NCBI GenBank assembly: GCA_964645405.1
Contig: CAZYCA010000015.1
Location: 23,562-87,561 of the forward strand
Length of the DNA: 64,000 nt
Source of the DNA: JAMWDF01 sp964645405
GTDB taxonomy: Bacteria > Ratteibacteria > UBA8468 > B48-G9 > DSTR01
Reading direction: 5' to 3'
Position 1 is the stretch's first letter, and each line of letters starts with the position of its first letter. The position numbers and the translations under genes were made by a program. Shown one piece after another: positions 24,171 to 32,520 of this stretch. The notes beneath the pieces were generated by a model. That model was not told where the DNA came from and did not search any database. It was given only the letters and a program-made list of their open reading frames with translations.

Positions 24171-24923
24171 TCATTCTGTTTTCTGTTTATCTTTTTCTAT
24201 CTTCCGAGTTTCTGTCTCCAGGCAGAAAACCTCGCATATTTCTTTTTTCTTTTTTTCAAAATATTCATCCAGACGACCTTCCAGGCCTTCCATTGCTTCT
24301 ATTTTTTTGATTCTTTCTTCCAGCTTTTCCTGTTCTTCCATGATGACCTGCAGAGCCCTGGCAAATGGGTCAGGCAGACGTCCGTGGTCCAGGTCAATCT
24401 TTGCTTCTCTTTTTTCACCCACGACCCTGCCTGGTACGCCCACTACAGTGGACCCTGGTGGCACTGGTTTAATTACCACCGAACCAGCTCCAATTCTGGA
24501 ACCTTCACCGATTTCTATGGCACCAAGAACGATTGCCCCTGCCCCCACTACCACCTGGTTGTGCAGCGTGGGATGCCTCTTTTTCTTCTCCAGGGTGGTG
24601 CCGCCCAGGACAACACCCTGATAAACAAGCACATCGTCACCTATTTCTGCAGTCTCCCCGATAACCACACCCATTCCGTGGTCAATGAAAAACCTCCGGC
24701 CTATTCTTGCTCCGGGATGAATTTCTATCCCGGTAAAAAATCTTGTCAGATGAGAAATAATCCTGGCTAAAGTTTTTTCTCCGTGAATCCAGAGAAAATG
24801 AGCTATCCTGTGCATCCAGATGGCGTGAAGCCCCGGGTAGGAGGTGAGAACCTCAAAAATATTTCTGGCTGCCGGGTCCCTGGCAAATACTGTCTTGATA
24901 TCTTCTTTGATTCTTGCCAGCAT
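24171..24923 (-). CDS. cysE: serine O-acetyltransferase
   Basis: A 250-residue left-handed beta-helix acetyltransferase. It has an N-terminal helical region (YPGLHAIWMHRIAHFLW), hexapeptide repeats, IDHGMGVVIGETAEIGDDVLVYQGVVLGG with the catalytic histidine, and the GVPGRVVGE end. It makes O-acetylserine from serine and acetyl-CoA for cysteine synthesis. A charged, possibly coiled tail of about 55 residues (roughly 195-250, rich in E and K) follows the catalytic domain and is longer than usual. It starts with GAGGAA and follows the E2 gene by 25 bases. Confidence 0.93.
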   Translation of the reverse strand: MLARIKEDIKTVFARDPAARNIFEVLTSYPGLHAIWMHRIAHFLWIHGEKTLARIISHLTRFFTGIEIHPGARIGRRFFIDHGMGVVIGETAEIGDDVLVYQGVVLGGTTLEKKKRHPTLHNQVVVGAGAIVLGAIEIGEGSRIGAGSVVIKPVPPGSTVVGVPGRVVGEKREAKIDLDHGRLPDPFARALQVIMEEQEKLEERIKKIEAMEGLEGRLDEYFEKKKKEICEVFCLETETRKIEKDKQKTE

Positions 24924-24948
24924 TTATTCCTCAGACGTAGGCGATGGG

Positions 24949-26118
24949 TTAAAGAGCCAGCAGTCCTGGTTGTTCCAGTAAGTTTTTCAGTCTGGAAAGG
25001 AAACGGCCGGCATACGCCCCATCAATGACACGGTGGTCCAGAGAAAGATTTATTTTCATCAGAAAGGCAACAGTTGTTCCGTGTTCTGTGGGCAGTATCT
25101 GGCGGTTAATAGCCCCTACTCCCATAATCGCTACTCCAGGCGGATTTATAATGGGATAAAAGTTTTCAATCTGATACATTCCCAGATTGGAAACGACGAA
25201 TCTACACCCTTCTGTATGCTCCTTTTTTAACTGATTGTTACGAGCTAACTTAGTGAGAGAATCAATATCTGTAGAGATTTCCTGGAGAGATTTCTGGGCG
25301 CAGTTTCTGATAACCGGAACAACAAGACCATTTTCTACGGCCACAGCCAGACCGATGTTTATCTGGGGGTAAATGCGGATTTCATCATTCATTAAAGCAG
25401 CATCCAGGAGAGGGAATTCCTTAATCGCCCGGCTGCAGTAAAAGACAAGAAAATCTGTATAGCTGTAATGTTTCCCTTCTTTTTTCAGGAGTTCTTTCAT
25501 TCTGACTATCTGGTCCATGAGAACACTAATCTGAACGTAGTAATGCGGGATAATACTCTTGCTTTGAGTCATTCTATCGGCTATGATTTTACGCATGGGT
25601 GTCCAGGATACGACCTGATAGGCAGAAGTTTCCTTTTCCTTCAGGTAGTCAGTTACATCCTTTTCTGTAATTCTTCCACCTGGACCACTACCTCTCACCA
25701 GTCTGATATCCACTCCTTTTTCCAGAGCCAGTTTTCTCGCCAGTGGACTTACAGGAATTCTTTCTTGCGCTGCAGAGGAAGTCACCTTTGCAGTGATTTG
25801 CGTTTCAGAAGGCTGAGGAGAAATTCTCTGCTCTTCTTTTTTCTCCGGACCCTGCTTTTCTACCAGGGCTTCATCCGGAGTGTCTGTAAGGTAACCGATG
25901 ACAGAGGTCACAGGGATAGGTTGCTCACCAGGCTGGTAAAGGATGCGACGAAGATAGCCACTGTGGGTTGCTTCTACTTCAAAATTAGTCTTATCACTCA
26001 TCACTTCAAAAAGAACCTCTCCCTTCTCTACCCTGTCGCCGACAGCCTTTCTCCATCCCACCAGATAACCTTCTTCCATTGTTTCACCCAGCTTGGGCAT
26101 AATGATTTCATGAGTCAT
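24949..26118 (-). CDS. 2-oxoacid/acetoin dehydrogenase E2 (dihydrolipoamide acyltransferase)
   Basis: I chose the ATG at 26118, with GGAGG seven bases upstream and an ATGA overlap with E1beta. The 389-residue protein has one lipoyl domain (lipoyl lysine in MSDKTNFEVEAT), a proline/glutamate-rich linker, a peripheral subunit-binding domain (PVSPLARKLALEKGVDI), and an acyltransferase core with SLDHRVIDGAYAGRF containing the catalytic His and Asp. It transfers an acetyl (or acyl) group to CoA. E1alpha and E1beta precede it. The E1alpha sequence is of the AcoA/PdhA kind, so pyruvate or acetoin are the likely substrates. Confidence 0.9.
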   Translation of the reverse strand: MTHEIIMPKLGETMEEGYLVGWRKAVGDRVEKGEVLFEVMSDKTNFEVEATHSGYLRRILYQPGEQPIPVTSVIGYLTDTPDEALVEKQGPEKKEEQRISPQPSETQITAKVTSSAAQERIPVSPLARKLALEKGVDIRLVRGSGPGGRITEKDVTDYLKEKETSAYQVVSWTPMRKIIADRMTQSKSIIPHYYVQISVLMDQIVRMKELLKKEGKHYSYTDFLVFYCSRAIKEFPLLDAALMNDEIRIYPQINIGLAVAVENGLVVPVIRNCAQKSLQEISTDIDSLTKLARNNQLKKEHTEGCRFVVSNLGMYQIENFYPIINPPGVAIMGVGAINRQILPTEHGTTVAFLMKINLSLDHRVIDGAYAGRFLSRLKNLLEQPGLLAL

Positions 26119-27089
26119 TGTAAAACCTCCTTTACTGCTGCACATATTCTTTCCGGGTCTGGAATGGCTAACTTTTCCAGAACAGGACTTTTGGGCATGG
26201 GCACGTCTGCTCCTGCTACTCTCTTCACAGGAGCGTCAAGCTGGTCAAAGGCGTGTTCCATAATGAGCATACCAATTTCGGCACCGGTGCCACCTGTTTT
26301 ACAATCTTCTTCCACAATTACCACGTGGTGGGTTTTGCTGACAGAATCAACCATCGCCTTGATGTCCACGGGCAAAAGAGTCCGTAAGTCCAGTACTTCC
26401 ACACTGATGCCTTCCTTCTCCAGAAGACTGGCTGCCTGCAAAGAAAAAAGAACCATCCGCGAATAAGTAATAATGGTAACGTCTGTACCCTGTTTTTTTA
26501 TGTCAGCCTGGCCAATAGGTATGAGATACTCTTCCTCCGGAACTGGTCCCTTTGTGTTATAAAGCATTTTGTGCTCAATAAAGATTACCGGGTTATTCTC
26601 CCGGATAGAACTCTTCAGCAGACCTTTCGCGTCATAAGGTGTTGAAGGCATCACCACTTTCAATCCCGGGATATGGATAAGCCAGGATTCCAGACTCTGC
26701 GAATGATGAGCACCAAGTGTCCGTCCTGCTCCACCTTCAGTCCGGATAGTTAACGGTACGGTGCATTTGCCACCAAACATATATCTGATTTTGGCAGCCT
26801 GGTTGTTAATCTGTTCTAAAGCCAGGGGGATAAAATCAATGTACATGATTTCTACCACAGGTCGCATCCCTGTTAGGGCTGCTCCCAGTCCCACTCCTAC
26901 AATAGCAGATTCTGAGATAGGTGTATCCTTTACTCTTTCCTCCCCGTATTTTTTCCATAAATCAGCAGTAACACCATAGGCACCACCGTAGATAGCTACA
27001 TCTTCGCCGGCAACGAATACGGCCGGGTCTCTGGCAAGTTCCTCATCCAGGGCTTCGTTTAAAGCCTGTCGGTAGGTAATTTCTCTCAT
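26115..27089 (-). CDS. 2-oxoacid/acetoin dehydrogenase E1 beta
   Basis: A 324-residue transketolase-like protein starting MREITYRQALNEALDEEL, with GEDVAIYGGAYGVT, DTPISESAIVGVGLGAAL and EGGAGRTLGAHHSQSLE in the pyrimidine domain, and a C-terminal domain with IEEDCKTGG-like residues (VIVEEDCKTGGTGAEIG). It forms the alpha2-beta2 TPP-dependent decarboxylase with the next gene. It has a GGGAG ribosome binding site, lies 23 bases after E1alpha, and its stop overlaps the E2 start as ATGA. Confidence 0.93.
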   Translation of the reverse strand: MREITYRQALNEALDEELARDPAVFVAGEDVAIYGGAYGVTADLWKKYGEERVKDTPISESAIVGVGLGAALTGMRPVVEIMYIDFIPLALEQINNQAAKIRYMFGGKCTVPLTIRTEGGAGRTLGAHHSQSLESWLIHIPGLKVVMPSTPYDAKGLLKSSIRENNPVIFIEHKMLYNTKGPVPEEEYLIPIGQADIKKQGTDVTIITYSRMVLFSLQAASLLEKEGISVEVLDLRTLLPVDIKAMVDSVSKTHHVVIVEEDCKTGGTGAEIGMLIMEHAFDQLDAPVKRVAGADVPMPKSPVLEKLAIPDPERICAAVKEVLQ

Positions 27090-27112
27090 CTTTTCTCCCT
27101 GATTAGATTTCT

Positions 27113-28072
27113 TCAGGCATACAAATCAGTATAAAGTTCTTCTGGTTCAGGCCATGGGCTGTTGATAGCAAATTGCGTAGCTTCTTCAATGCTCTGTCTT
27201 ACCTGTTCTTCCAGCTGGGCTACTTCCTGCTCTGTAGCCACACCCTGTTGTATTAATTTCCTGGAAAAGTTGATGATGGGGTCCCTTTCTTTCCAGAATT
27301 TTTCTTCCTCCCGGGTGCGATAAACACGGGGGTCGCTGCGGCTGTGTCCGTAGTAACGATATGTGCTGGCTACTACTAAACTCGGCTGGTGTTGGTTTCT
27401 GGCTTTTTCTACCCGGCGTCCTACGACTTCTCTTACCGCGAGAACATCCATACCATCCACGGATTCCGCAGGCATATCAAAAGCTAAAGCCTTTTTAGAG
27501 AGGTCTTCCACAGCAGAAGCGCGTTTGACGGAGACACTCATCCCGTAGAGGTTATTCTCGCACAGATATACCACCGGAAGTTTCCACAAAGCTGCAATAT
27601 TAAGGGATTCATAAAAAATACCCTGATTGGTAGCACCGTCACCAAAGAAACAGATTACCACCTGGCTGGTTTTCCTCATTTTGATAGAAAGGCCTGCACC
27701 GGTGGCAATACCAATACTTCCACCAACAACACCGTTAGCACCAAGATTACCTTTGGCAACATCAGCCAGATGAAGGGAACCACCTTTTCCCTTGCAGACG
27801 CCAGTTTTTTTACCCAGTATTTCTGCCATCAATCCTTTCAGGTCACCATCTTTTGCTATGGCGTGGCCATGTCCCCGGTGGGTACTGGTAATATAGTCGT
27901 CCGGACGAAGGACCGAAATCGCGCCAACGGCTACTGCTTCCATACCAGCATAAAGGTGGGAACCCCCTTCCGCAATATTTTTAGCCAGCAGTTCCATAAT
28001 TTTGTCTTCAAACTGTCTTATTTCCATCATCTGTTTTAAGAGTCGCAGACTCAGTTCCCTGTCTATTTCCAT
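27113..28072 (-). CDS. 2-oxoacid/acetoin dehydrogenase E1 alpha
   Basis: A 319-residue TPP-binding protein: HRGHGHAIAKDGD, CKGKGGSLHLAD, and the TPP motif GDGATNQGIFYESLN through NNLYGMS. The run of residues in RGHGHAIAK and TGVCKGKGGS is closest to acetoin dehydrogenase AcoA and clostridial-type PdhA; sequence alone does not separate them. A strong AGGAGG ribosome binding site precedes the ATG. The neighbours upstream are polyol dehydrogenases, and the products of polyol oxidation could reach this enzyme as pyruvate. Confidence 0.92.
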   Translation of the reverse strand: MEIDRELSLRLLKQMMEIRQFEDKIMELLAKNIAEGGSHLYAGMEAVAVGAISVLRPDDYITSTHRGHGHAIAKDGDLKGLMAEILGKKTGVCKGKGGSLHLADVAKGNLGANGVVGGSIGIATGAGLSIKMRKTSQVVICFFGDGATNQGIFYESLNIAALWKLPVVYLCENNLYGMSVSVKRASAVEDLSKKALAFDMPAESVDGMDVLAVREVVGRRVEKARNQHQPSLVVASTYRYYGHSRSDPRVYRTREEEKFWKERDPIINFSRKLIQQGVATEQEVAQLEEQVRQSIEEATQFAINSPWPEPEELYTDLYA

Positions 28073-28087
28073 GTTCCTCCTCTATCT

Positions 28088-29122
28088 TCAGGGTACAACT
28101 ACAACCTTTAATCCTTTCATAGATTCAGCTACCATGAGCGCCTGGTGTAACTGTTCTAATGGGAAACTGTGCGTAAGATAGGCTTGAGTGTTAATTTTCC
28201 CGCTGCCAATTAAATCCAGAGCCAGTTTATTGTCCCGGGGAGTGGAACCATGGGTTCCTACAATATAGAACTCCCCATAGTGAACAAGATTACTGTTTAA
28301 ATTAATGAAGGGTTTCTCTTTCGGCAAACCACCGAAAAAATTCACCGAGCCTCTTCTGGCTACAAGCTCCACAGATTTTTCCTGAGCCTGGTGAGAGGTG
28401 GCGGCTACGATTACCCGTTCTGCTAACCGGCCGCCAGTCAATTCTTTGACCCGGGACAGAATATCCTGGTGGGAGGCATCAATGGTAAGCGCACCGGTAA
28501 AAGCAGCCATTGCCAGCCGCTCAGGAACGATATCAGCGAGTATTACTCTGGAGGCACCTGAACTTTTAGCCAGCTCAGCATGGAGACAACCTATCGGTCC
28601 TGCTCCTATGATGAGAACCGTATCGCCCAGGCTTACCTGACTGAGTCTCTGTCCGTTGATAACACAGGCAAGAGGTTCAGCTAAAGTCGCTTCCTGGAAG
28701 GAGACGTTCTCCGGGATAAGGTTGACACAGCCATTGGTGACAGCAGTAGCAGGAACCTTCATCAGTTCGGCAAATCCGCCATCATAGTGATACCCGATGG
28801 CTTTCAGGTTGTCGCACATTGTCTGCCATCCCTGCCGGCAATAATGACACTGACCGCAGGGGATAGCCGGGGCAACAGCAACCCTGTCTCCTGGTTGAAA
28901 ATTACTTACTCCTGCACCACAGTCTACCACCACACCTGTGACTTCGTGGCCTGTAATTCTGGGAAAAACTATGTGCTTGTGACCGTGGTGAAAAACTTTA
29001 ACATCAGTTCCGCAAACAGCGCAGGCTTTCACCTGGATGACAATTTCTCCGGGGCCAGCTTCAGGGTCAGGAACATCTTCCACAGTTAATTTTTCAATAT
29101 CTTTCAGAATCCCGGCTTTCAT
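28088..29122 (-). CDS. zinc-dependent alcohol dehydrogenase (MDR family, second copy)
   Basis: A 344-residue paralogue of the protein encoded at 4454-5500, with the same layout: catalytic zinc Cys37 and His59-Glu60, structural zinc Cys89, Cys92, Cys95 and Cys103, and a GAGPIGCLHAELAK nucleotide motif. Both copies keep an unusual HGHK block after AVCGTD. Its start region overlaps the mannitol-1-phosphate dehydrogenase-like gene end by 29 bases. A polyol or sugar-acid substrate is likely, given that neighbour. It has a GAGGTG ribosome binding site. Confidence 0.88.
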   Translation of the reverse strand: MKAGILKDIEKLTVEDVPDPEAGPGEIVIQVKACAVCGTDVKVFHHGHKHIVFPRITGHEVTGVVVDCGAGVSNFQPGDRVAVAPAIPCGQCHYCRQGWQTMCDNLKAIGYHYDGGFAELMKVPATAVTNGCVNLIPENVSFQEATLAEPLACVINGQRLSQVSLGDTVLIIGAGPIGCLHAELAKSSGASRVILADIVPERLAMAAFTGALTIDASHQDILSRVKELTGGRLAERVIVAATSHQAQEKSVELVARRGSVNFFGGLPKEKPFINLNSNLVHYGEFYIVGTHGSTPRDNKLALDLIGSGKINTQAYLTHSFPLEQLHQALMVAESMKGLKVVVVP

Positions 29123-30278
29123 TTTTATACACCTCGTAAGCCATTTTTATTCTTTCCCGGACCGGTCCAGAAGGTAACTGGCAGTGCTGGCTAAGGATAT
29201 ACTCTATCCCTCTATCCTGGAGCAGAGCCTGCAGTTTCACCGCCTGGCTATCGCCCTTTTCATTGTAACACAGACAGGCAGCAGCTACCAAACAGATTGC
29301 TTCTGGAAAGATACCATGTTTCAGACAGAGTTTTATGGCACCTACAATCCTTTCTGCAGGTCCCAGTTTCCTCAAAGGGTCTCTGCCAACGCGAACCACT
29401 GTATCCCCTAACAAACGATTCTGGAAACGATGAAAAAGGTCTGTAAAGTAGTTTTCTATTTCTTCCCCGGGAAAATGATGCTCTTCGGTAAGCGCCTGGC
29501 CTGCCTCTTTTTTAACCTGGCTGACAGTGCTTTTTATCTGCTTATCCTCCATTGCTTCCCAGATAAAAGTAAGGTTTTTTCTCCACCCCAGATAGGCAGC
29601 AGCAGCGTGGGTAAGGTTGTGACCGAAAAGTTTTAGTTCTTCATAGGGCAGAATTTTTTCAACTAAGTAGAAGGACTTAAGGGAAGGAATCTCACCCTTA
29701 AAAGATGGTCTGGAGACAGGCAGGATATTATAGGGTTCTACTGTCACCAGAAGGGGGTGAATTTTCTTTTTTTCTTCAGTTAAAGGAGCCACCATACGGC
29801 TCACCACTGTCTCTACTAATCCTACATTATTTTTCAGATAACCGTGAGCAAAAGCGGGAAGATTTTTCTGGATAATCTGATTTAAAAACTGGCCAGCGTG
29901 TAAAAGGTTTTCACAAATCACTATGTTCAGAAAGGAATCCGGTTGCTTCCGGGCTTTTTTACTGATTCCTTCAGCCAGTACAGGACCAAGCAAAGGCAGG
30001 TTAGATGCTCCTACAGCAGTAAAAACCAGTGAGACTTCCAGCAATTCCTGTACCACGGATTCTTTTTCCGAGAGTAATATTGCTTTGACGTTTCTAATTT
30101 CTTTTTCCTCTCTTTTCTCTCCGAGAATCCACAGCGGATAACTTTTTTCCTGATTGAGTCTGTGTACCAGTTGAGGCACAACATCAACGAAAACGAGAAA
30201 ATAACCTTCGGCAGCACAAATGTCGCCAAGAAAACCACGCCCGATCTGGCCCGCACCAAATATTACTACCTTTTTCAT
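29094..30278 (-). CDS. mannitol-1-phosphate 5-dehydrogenase-like enzyme
   Basis: From the ATG at 30278 (one codon after a TTG that is also in frame) the protein is 394 residues. It starts MKKVVIFGAGQIGRGFLGDI, a Rossmann motif shared by the MtlD family. Other matches are NIVICENLLHAGQFL, KNNVGLVETVVSRMV and NLTHAAAAYLGW, where the family has its catalytic lysine or histidine region. It probably oxidises mannitol 1-phosphate to fructose 6-phosphate or a related sugar acid. The start overlaps the upstream gene stop as TGATG, so translation is coupled. Confidence 0.85.
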   Translation of the reverse strand: MKKVVIFGAGQIGRGFLGDICAAEGYFLVFVDVVPQLVHRLNQEKSYPLWILGEKREEKEIRNVKAILLSEKESVVQELLEVSLVFTAVGASNLPLLGPVLAEGISKKARKQPDSFLNIVICENLLHAGQFLNQIIQKNLPAFAHGYLKNNVGLVETVVSRMVAPLTEEKKKIHPLLVTVEPYNILPVSRPSFKGEIPSLKSFYLVEKILPYEELKLFGHNLTHAAAAYLGWRKNLTFIWEAMEDKQIKSTVSQVKKEAGQALTEEHHFPGEEIENYFTDLFHRFQNRLLGDTVVRVGRDPLRKLGPAERIVGAIKLCLKHGIFPEAICLVAAACLCYNEKGDSQAVKLQALLQDRGIEYILSQHCQLPSGPVRERIKMAYEVYKNESRDSERY

Positions 30279-31102
30279 CAACTACCCTTCTGTTTAAGAA
30301 GTTCCGTGAAAAGACGGACATCAGTTTCCAGCATATCAGGTTTTTCTTTCGGATAGATACCCACACAGACAGCATCAGTATCTCTTAAATTTCTCACCAC
30401 AAAAGAAAAAGCTTCTACGGGGTCGTTTCTACCAGCAGCCATAACTTTATAATGAATGACCGGACGGGAAAGTTTTTTAATTTGCTCTGCCATGAGAAGC
30501 CGGTCCTCATCCCTGTATATCTCAAGGGCTGCTGGTCTGTGTTCAGCTGTCTGTAGCCGGCTTACCGGGTTGTAATAACTGCACATGTAAAAATCCACAT
30601 CCAGATTCTCTTCTGCCCAGGAGAAAACCTGCACGTTATGCCCGGCTATTCCAGCAACCAGGCCTGCTTTTTTTATCATTTCTATAACCGGTGGAATCTG
30701 CTCTAATTTTTTGCTGGAGAAAAGATTATCCATTACTCCGCCATGGACATAACAGCCCTTTGCTCCACCAGTGATGGCATTTTCTACTGCCCGCTGGATA
30801 CTGCCAAGCTCCGGACAGGTCTGAGCCAGCCACTGTAGCTTGCCACCTTCCTCCCAGTATTCCAGCAGAAGCCGCATGATATGGTGATCAGCTCTGGCAA
30901 CTATAGTATTGATGCCCAGTCTCTCCGCCTGTTTCAGCACCTGTTTAATACGGGAAACAGTAAAGTATTTTTTCATTTCCAGATCCCTGGCACTACCCTG
31001 ATGCGAGATGCCGCTGAAGGGGTTACTACCGAGGATGAATTTACTCACCTGGAGAGAAGCGATTTTTATCTCTGGAATTTCCATAGATGAAAAGTTTATC
31101 AT
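30278..31102 (-). CDS. unrecognised protein, possible TIM-barrel enzyme
   Basis: A 274-residue protein starting at ATG 31102 (ATG 31084 is the alternative; a TTG precedes). SKFILGSNPFSGISHQG near residue 18 and a series of spaced strand-like segments, including GINTIVARADHHIM, LVAGIAGHNVQVF, DVDFYMCSYYNPVS and VIHYKVMAAGRND, look like an aldolase or TIM-barrel fold. No named family is recognised with confidence. Histidines and aspartates at strand ends suggest a metal or Schiff-base enzyme, as inference. It heads the polyol gene run, so it may isomerise or cleave a sugar derivative there. Confidence 0.6.
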   Translation of the reverse strand: MINFSSMEIPEIKIASLQVSKFILGSNPFSGISHQGSARDLEMKKYFTVSRIKQVLKQAERLGINTIVARADHHIMRLLLEYWEEGGKLQWLAQTCPELGSIQRAVENAITGGAKGCYVHGGVMDNLFSSKKLEQIPPVIEMIKKAGLVAGIAGHNVQVFSWAEENLDVDFYMCSYYNPVSRLQTAEHRPAALEIYRDEDRLLMAEQIKKLSRPVIHYKVMAAGRNDPVEAFSFVVRNLRDTDAVCVGIYPKEKPDMLETDVRLFTELLKQKGS

Positions 31103-31114
31103 CAAGTTTCTATT

Positions 31115-31142
31115 TTGTCATTCGTTCTGCCTGAGTTATAAT
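31115..31142 (+). promoter_or_regulatory. promoter for tRNA-Ala and surE
   Basis: TTGTCA (31115-31120), a 16-base spacer and a perfect TATAAT (31137-31142) lie 17 bases before the tRNA. Expected transcription start is near 31149. The surE gene, 22 bases past the tRNA, is likely to be read from the same start. Confidence 0.7.
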
Positions 31143-31159
31143 AAGGAAGAATCCTTTCT

Positions 31160-31231
31160 GGGGCAGTGGCTCAACGGGAGAGCGTCCGCTTCGCATGCGG
31201 AAGGTTGCCGGTTCAAATCCGGTCTGCTCCA
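31160..31231 (+). tRNA. tRNA-Ala (anticodon CGC)
   Basis: A 72-nucleotide cloverleaf: acceptor stem GGGGCAG (31160-31166) with CTGCTCC (31224-31230), a four-pair D stem, five-pair anticodon stem with loop TTCGCAT, and T stem with TTCAAAT loop. The loop gives anticodon CGC, reading GCG alanine codons. The third acceptor pair is G3-U70 and the discriminator is A, the identity set of alanyl-tRNA synthetase. The 3' CCA is not encoded, so a CCA-adding enzyme is needed. Confidence 0.95.
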
Positions 31232-31253
31232 TATATTACCTCTGAAGGTAGCA

Positions 31254-32015
31254 ATGGGTCCACGATACTGTCTTATCACCAATGATGATGGATGGCATTC
31301 GCCAGGGTTATCTGTCCTGAAACAGGCAGTAAAACCTTTTATTCCTGTGGTTGTGGCTCCGGAAGGAGAACGCAGTGGCGTAGCTCATGCGATTAATCTG
31401 GTCAACCCGCTTAGAATAAGGAAGACCAGTACCCACAGTTATGAATATGTTTGTAGCGGGACCCCGGCTGACTGTGTAAAAATCGGGATTAAAGTAATAG
31501 TGAAGAAACGTCCCTGCCTGGTAATTTCCGGGATTAATATTGGGCCCAATTTAGGGATGGATGTTCTTTATTCCGGGACAGTGTCTGCAGCTATGGAAGG
31601 GGCTATCCTGGGATTTCCGGCGATGGCAATTTCCCTGGTCGGATATGAAAAGTTGTTCTGGGAAACAGCCAGAAAGGTTGTGCCAGTTCTTATCAGATTA
31701 TGCCTTGGGGGTGATTTGCCCGCTGATACAGTACTTAACGTTAATATCCCCAATGTAGCACCGGAACAAATCCGCGGCTACAAAGTTACCAGACAGAGTC
31801 AATGCCGGTTTGAGGAAGATTACGAAGTAAGAAATGATCCCCGGGGATGTCCTTACTACTGGTTGAAAGGTAATTTTCTGAGGAAAAATGCGGAAAAGGG
31901 AACAGATGTGGGGGCTGTCCTTAACAACTATGTATCCATCTGTCCGCTCCATCTTGATTTGACTGCTTATGCCTTCAAGGCAAAACTGCACCGCAAACTA
32001 CGCCGGCTCATTTGA
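31254..32015 (+). CDS. surE: 5'/3'-nucleotidase SurE
   Basis: From the ATG at 31254 with a GAAGGTA ribosome binding site the protein is 253 residues; a longer start would run through the tRNA. The N-terminus has the metal-binding LITNDDGWHSPGL, then APEGERSGVAHAIN, SGTPADCVKIG and SGINIGPNLGMDVLYSGTVSAAMEGA. These are the SurE catalytic and nucleotide-binding blocks. It dephosphorylates nucleoside monophosphates, often in stationary phase. It is 22 bases downstream of tRNA-Ala. Confidence 0.95.
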   Translation: MGPRYCLITNDDGWHSPGLSVLKQAVKPFIPVVVAPEGERSGVAHAINLVNPLRIRKTSTHSYEYVCSGTPADCVKIGIKVIVKKRPCLVISGINIGPNLGMDVLYSGTVSAAMEGAILGFPAMAISLVGYEKLFWETARKVVPVLIRLCLGGDLPADTVLNVNIPNVAPEQIRGYKVTRQSQCRFEEDYEVRNDPRGCPYYWLKGNFLRKNAEKGTDVGAVLNNYVSICPLHLDLTAYAFKAKLHRKLRRLI

Positions 32016-32040
32016 TTTACCTTCAGATGTAGGTTAAAAT
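32012..32040 (+). promoter_or_regulatory. promoter for rpmH-rnpA-yidD-yidC
   Basis: TTGATT (32012-32017) overlaps the surE stop, followed by a 17-base spacer and TAAAAT (32035-32040). It points at rpmH, whose ATG is at 32075. Confidence 0.5.
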
Positions 32041-32074
32041 AAAGCAGGCTGGAAATTATTTTGAAGGGGTGGAA

Positions 32075-32209
32075 ATGTCAGTTACTTACAGACCACATAA
32101 CCTGAGGCGGAAAAGAAAAATCGGATTTCTTGCTCGGATGAGTACCAGGTGGGGGCGTAAAATCATCAACAGACGCCGCGCCAAAGGCCGCAAGGTTCTA
32201 TCAGCGTGA
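32075..32209 (+). CDS. rpmH: 50S ribosomal protein L34
   Basis: A 44-residue basic protein, MSVTYRPHNLRRKRK onward, with GFLARMSTRWGRKIINRRRAKGRKVLSA at its end; the final RRRAKGRKVLSA is the L34 hallmark. TGAAGGGGTGG supplies a ribosome binding site. Its TGA stop overlaps the GTG of rnpA (GTGA), and the gene opens the conserved rpmH-rnpA-yidD-yidC string. Confidence 0.97.
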   Translation: MSVTYRPHNLRRKRKIGFLARMSTRWGRKIINRRRAKGRKVLSA

Positions 32210-32520
32210 AGAAAACAGTAATAAAACGTCTGACAGAGACTGGCCAATCTTTTTACTTCCCGAAGCTGGTAATCATCGGCAAGACCGGTCAAAATTTTAC
32301 CAGGTTGGGTTTTGCAGGACTTGGCTGTCTCAGCTCAGCTGTAAAACGTAACCGGTGGAAAAGGGTAATCCGGCATTTCTGGTTCCAGCATAAAGTAGCA
32401 GGAGATTTTGTTTTTATTTTTAGAAAAATAGAAGGGCTTTCTGAGGAAGAACTAAGAAAATACTTAACCGTGGCAATATGCCAGCTTGCAGAAATAGGGT
32501 CCGGTAAGTCTAAAGAGTAA
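32206..32520 (+). CDS. rnpA: ribonuclease P protein component
   Basis: A 104-residue protein starting at GTG inside the rpmH stop. The signature SAVKRNRWKRVIRHFW is the RNR motif that contacts RNase P RNA, here near residue 46. The N-terminal part (FTRLGFAGLGCL) is more divergent than the C-terminal half. It supports 5' processing of pre-tRNA. Its stop overlaps the yidD start (TAATG). Confidence 0.93.
   Translation: MKKTVIKRLTETGQSFYFPKLVIIGKTGQNFTRLGFAGLGCLSSAVKRNRWKRVIRHFWFQHKVAGDFVFIFRKIEGLSEEELRKYLTVAICQLAEIGSGKSKE

Noticed and set aside
31008..31253. A longer N-terminus for surE
   Set aside because: It would run through tRNA-Ala. The ATG at 31254 has a ribosome binding site and gives the normal SurE start.
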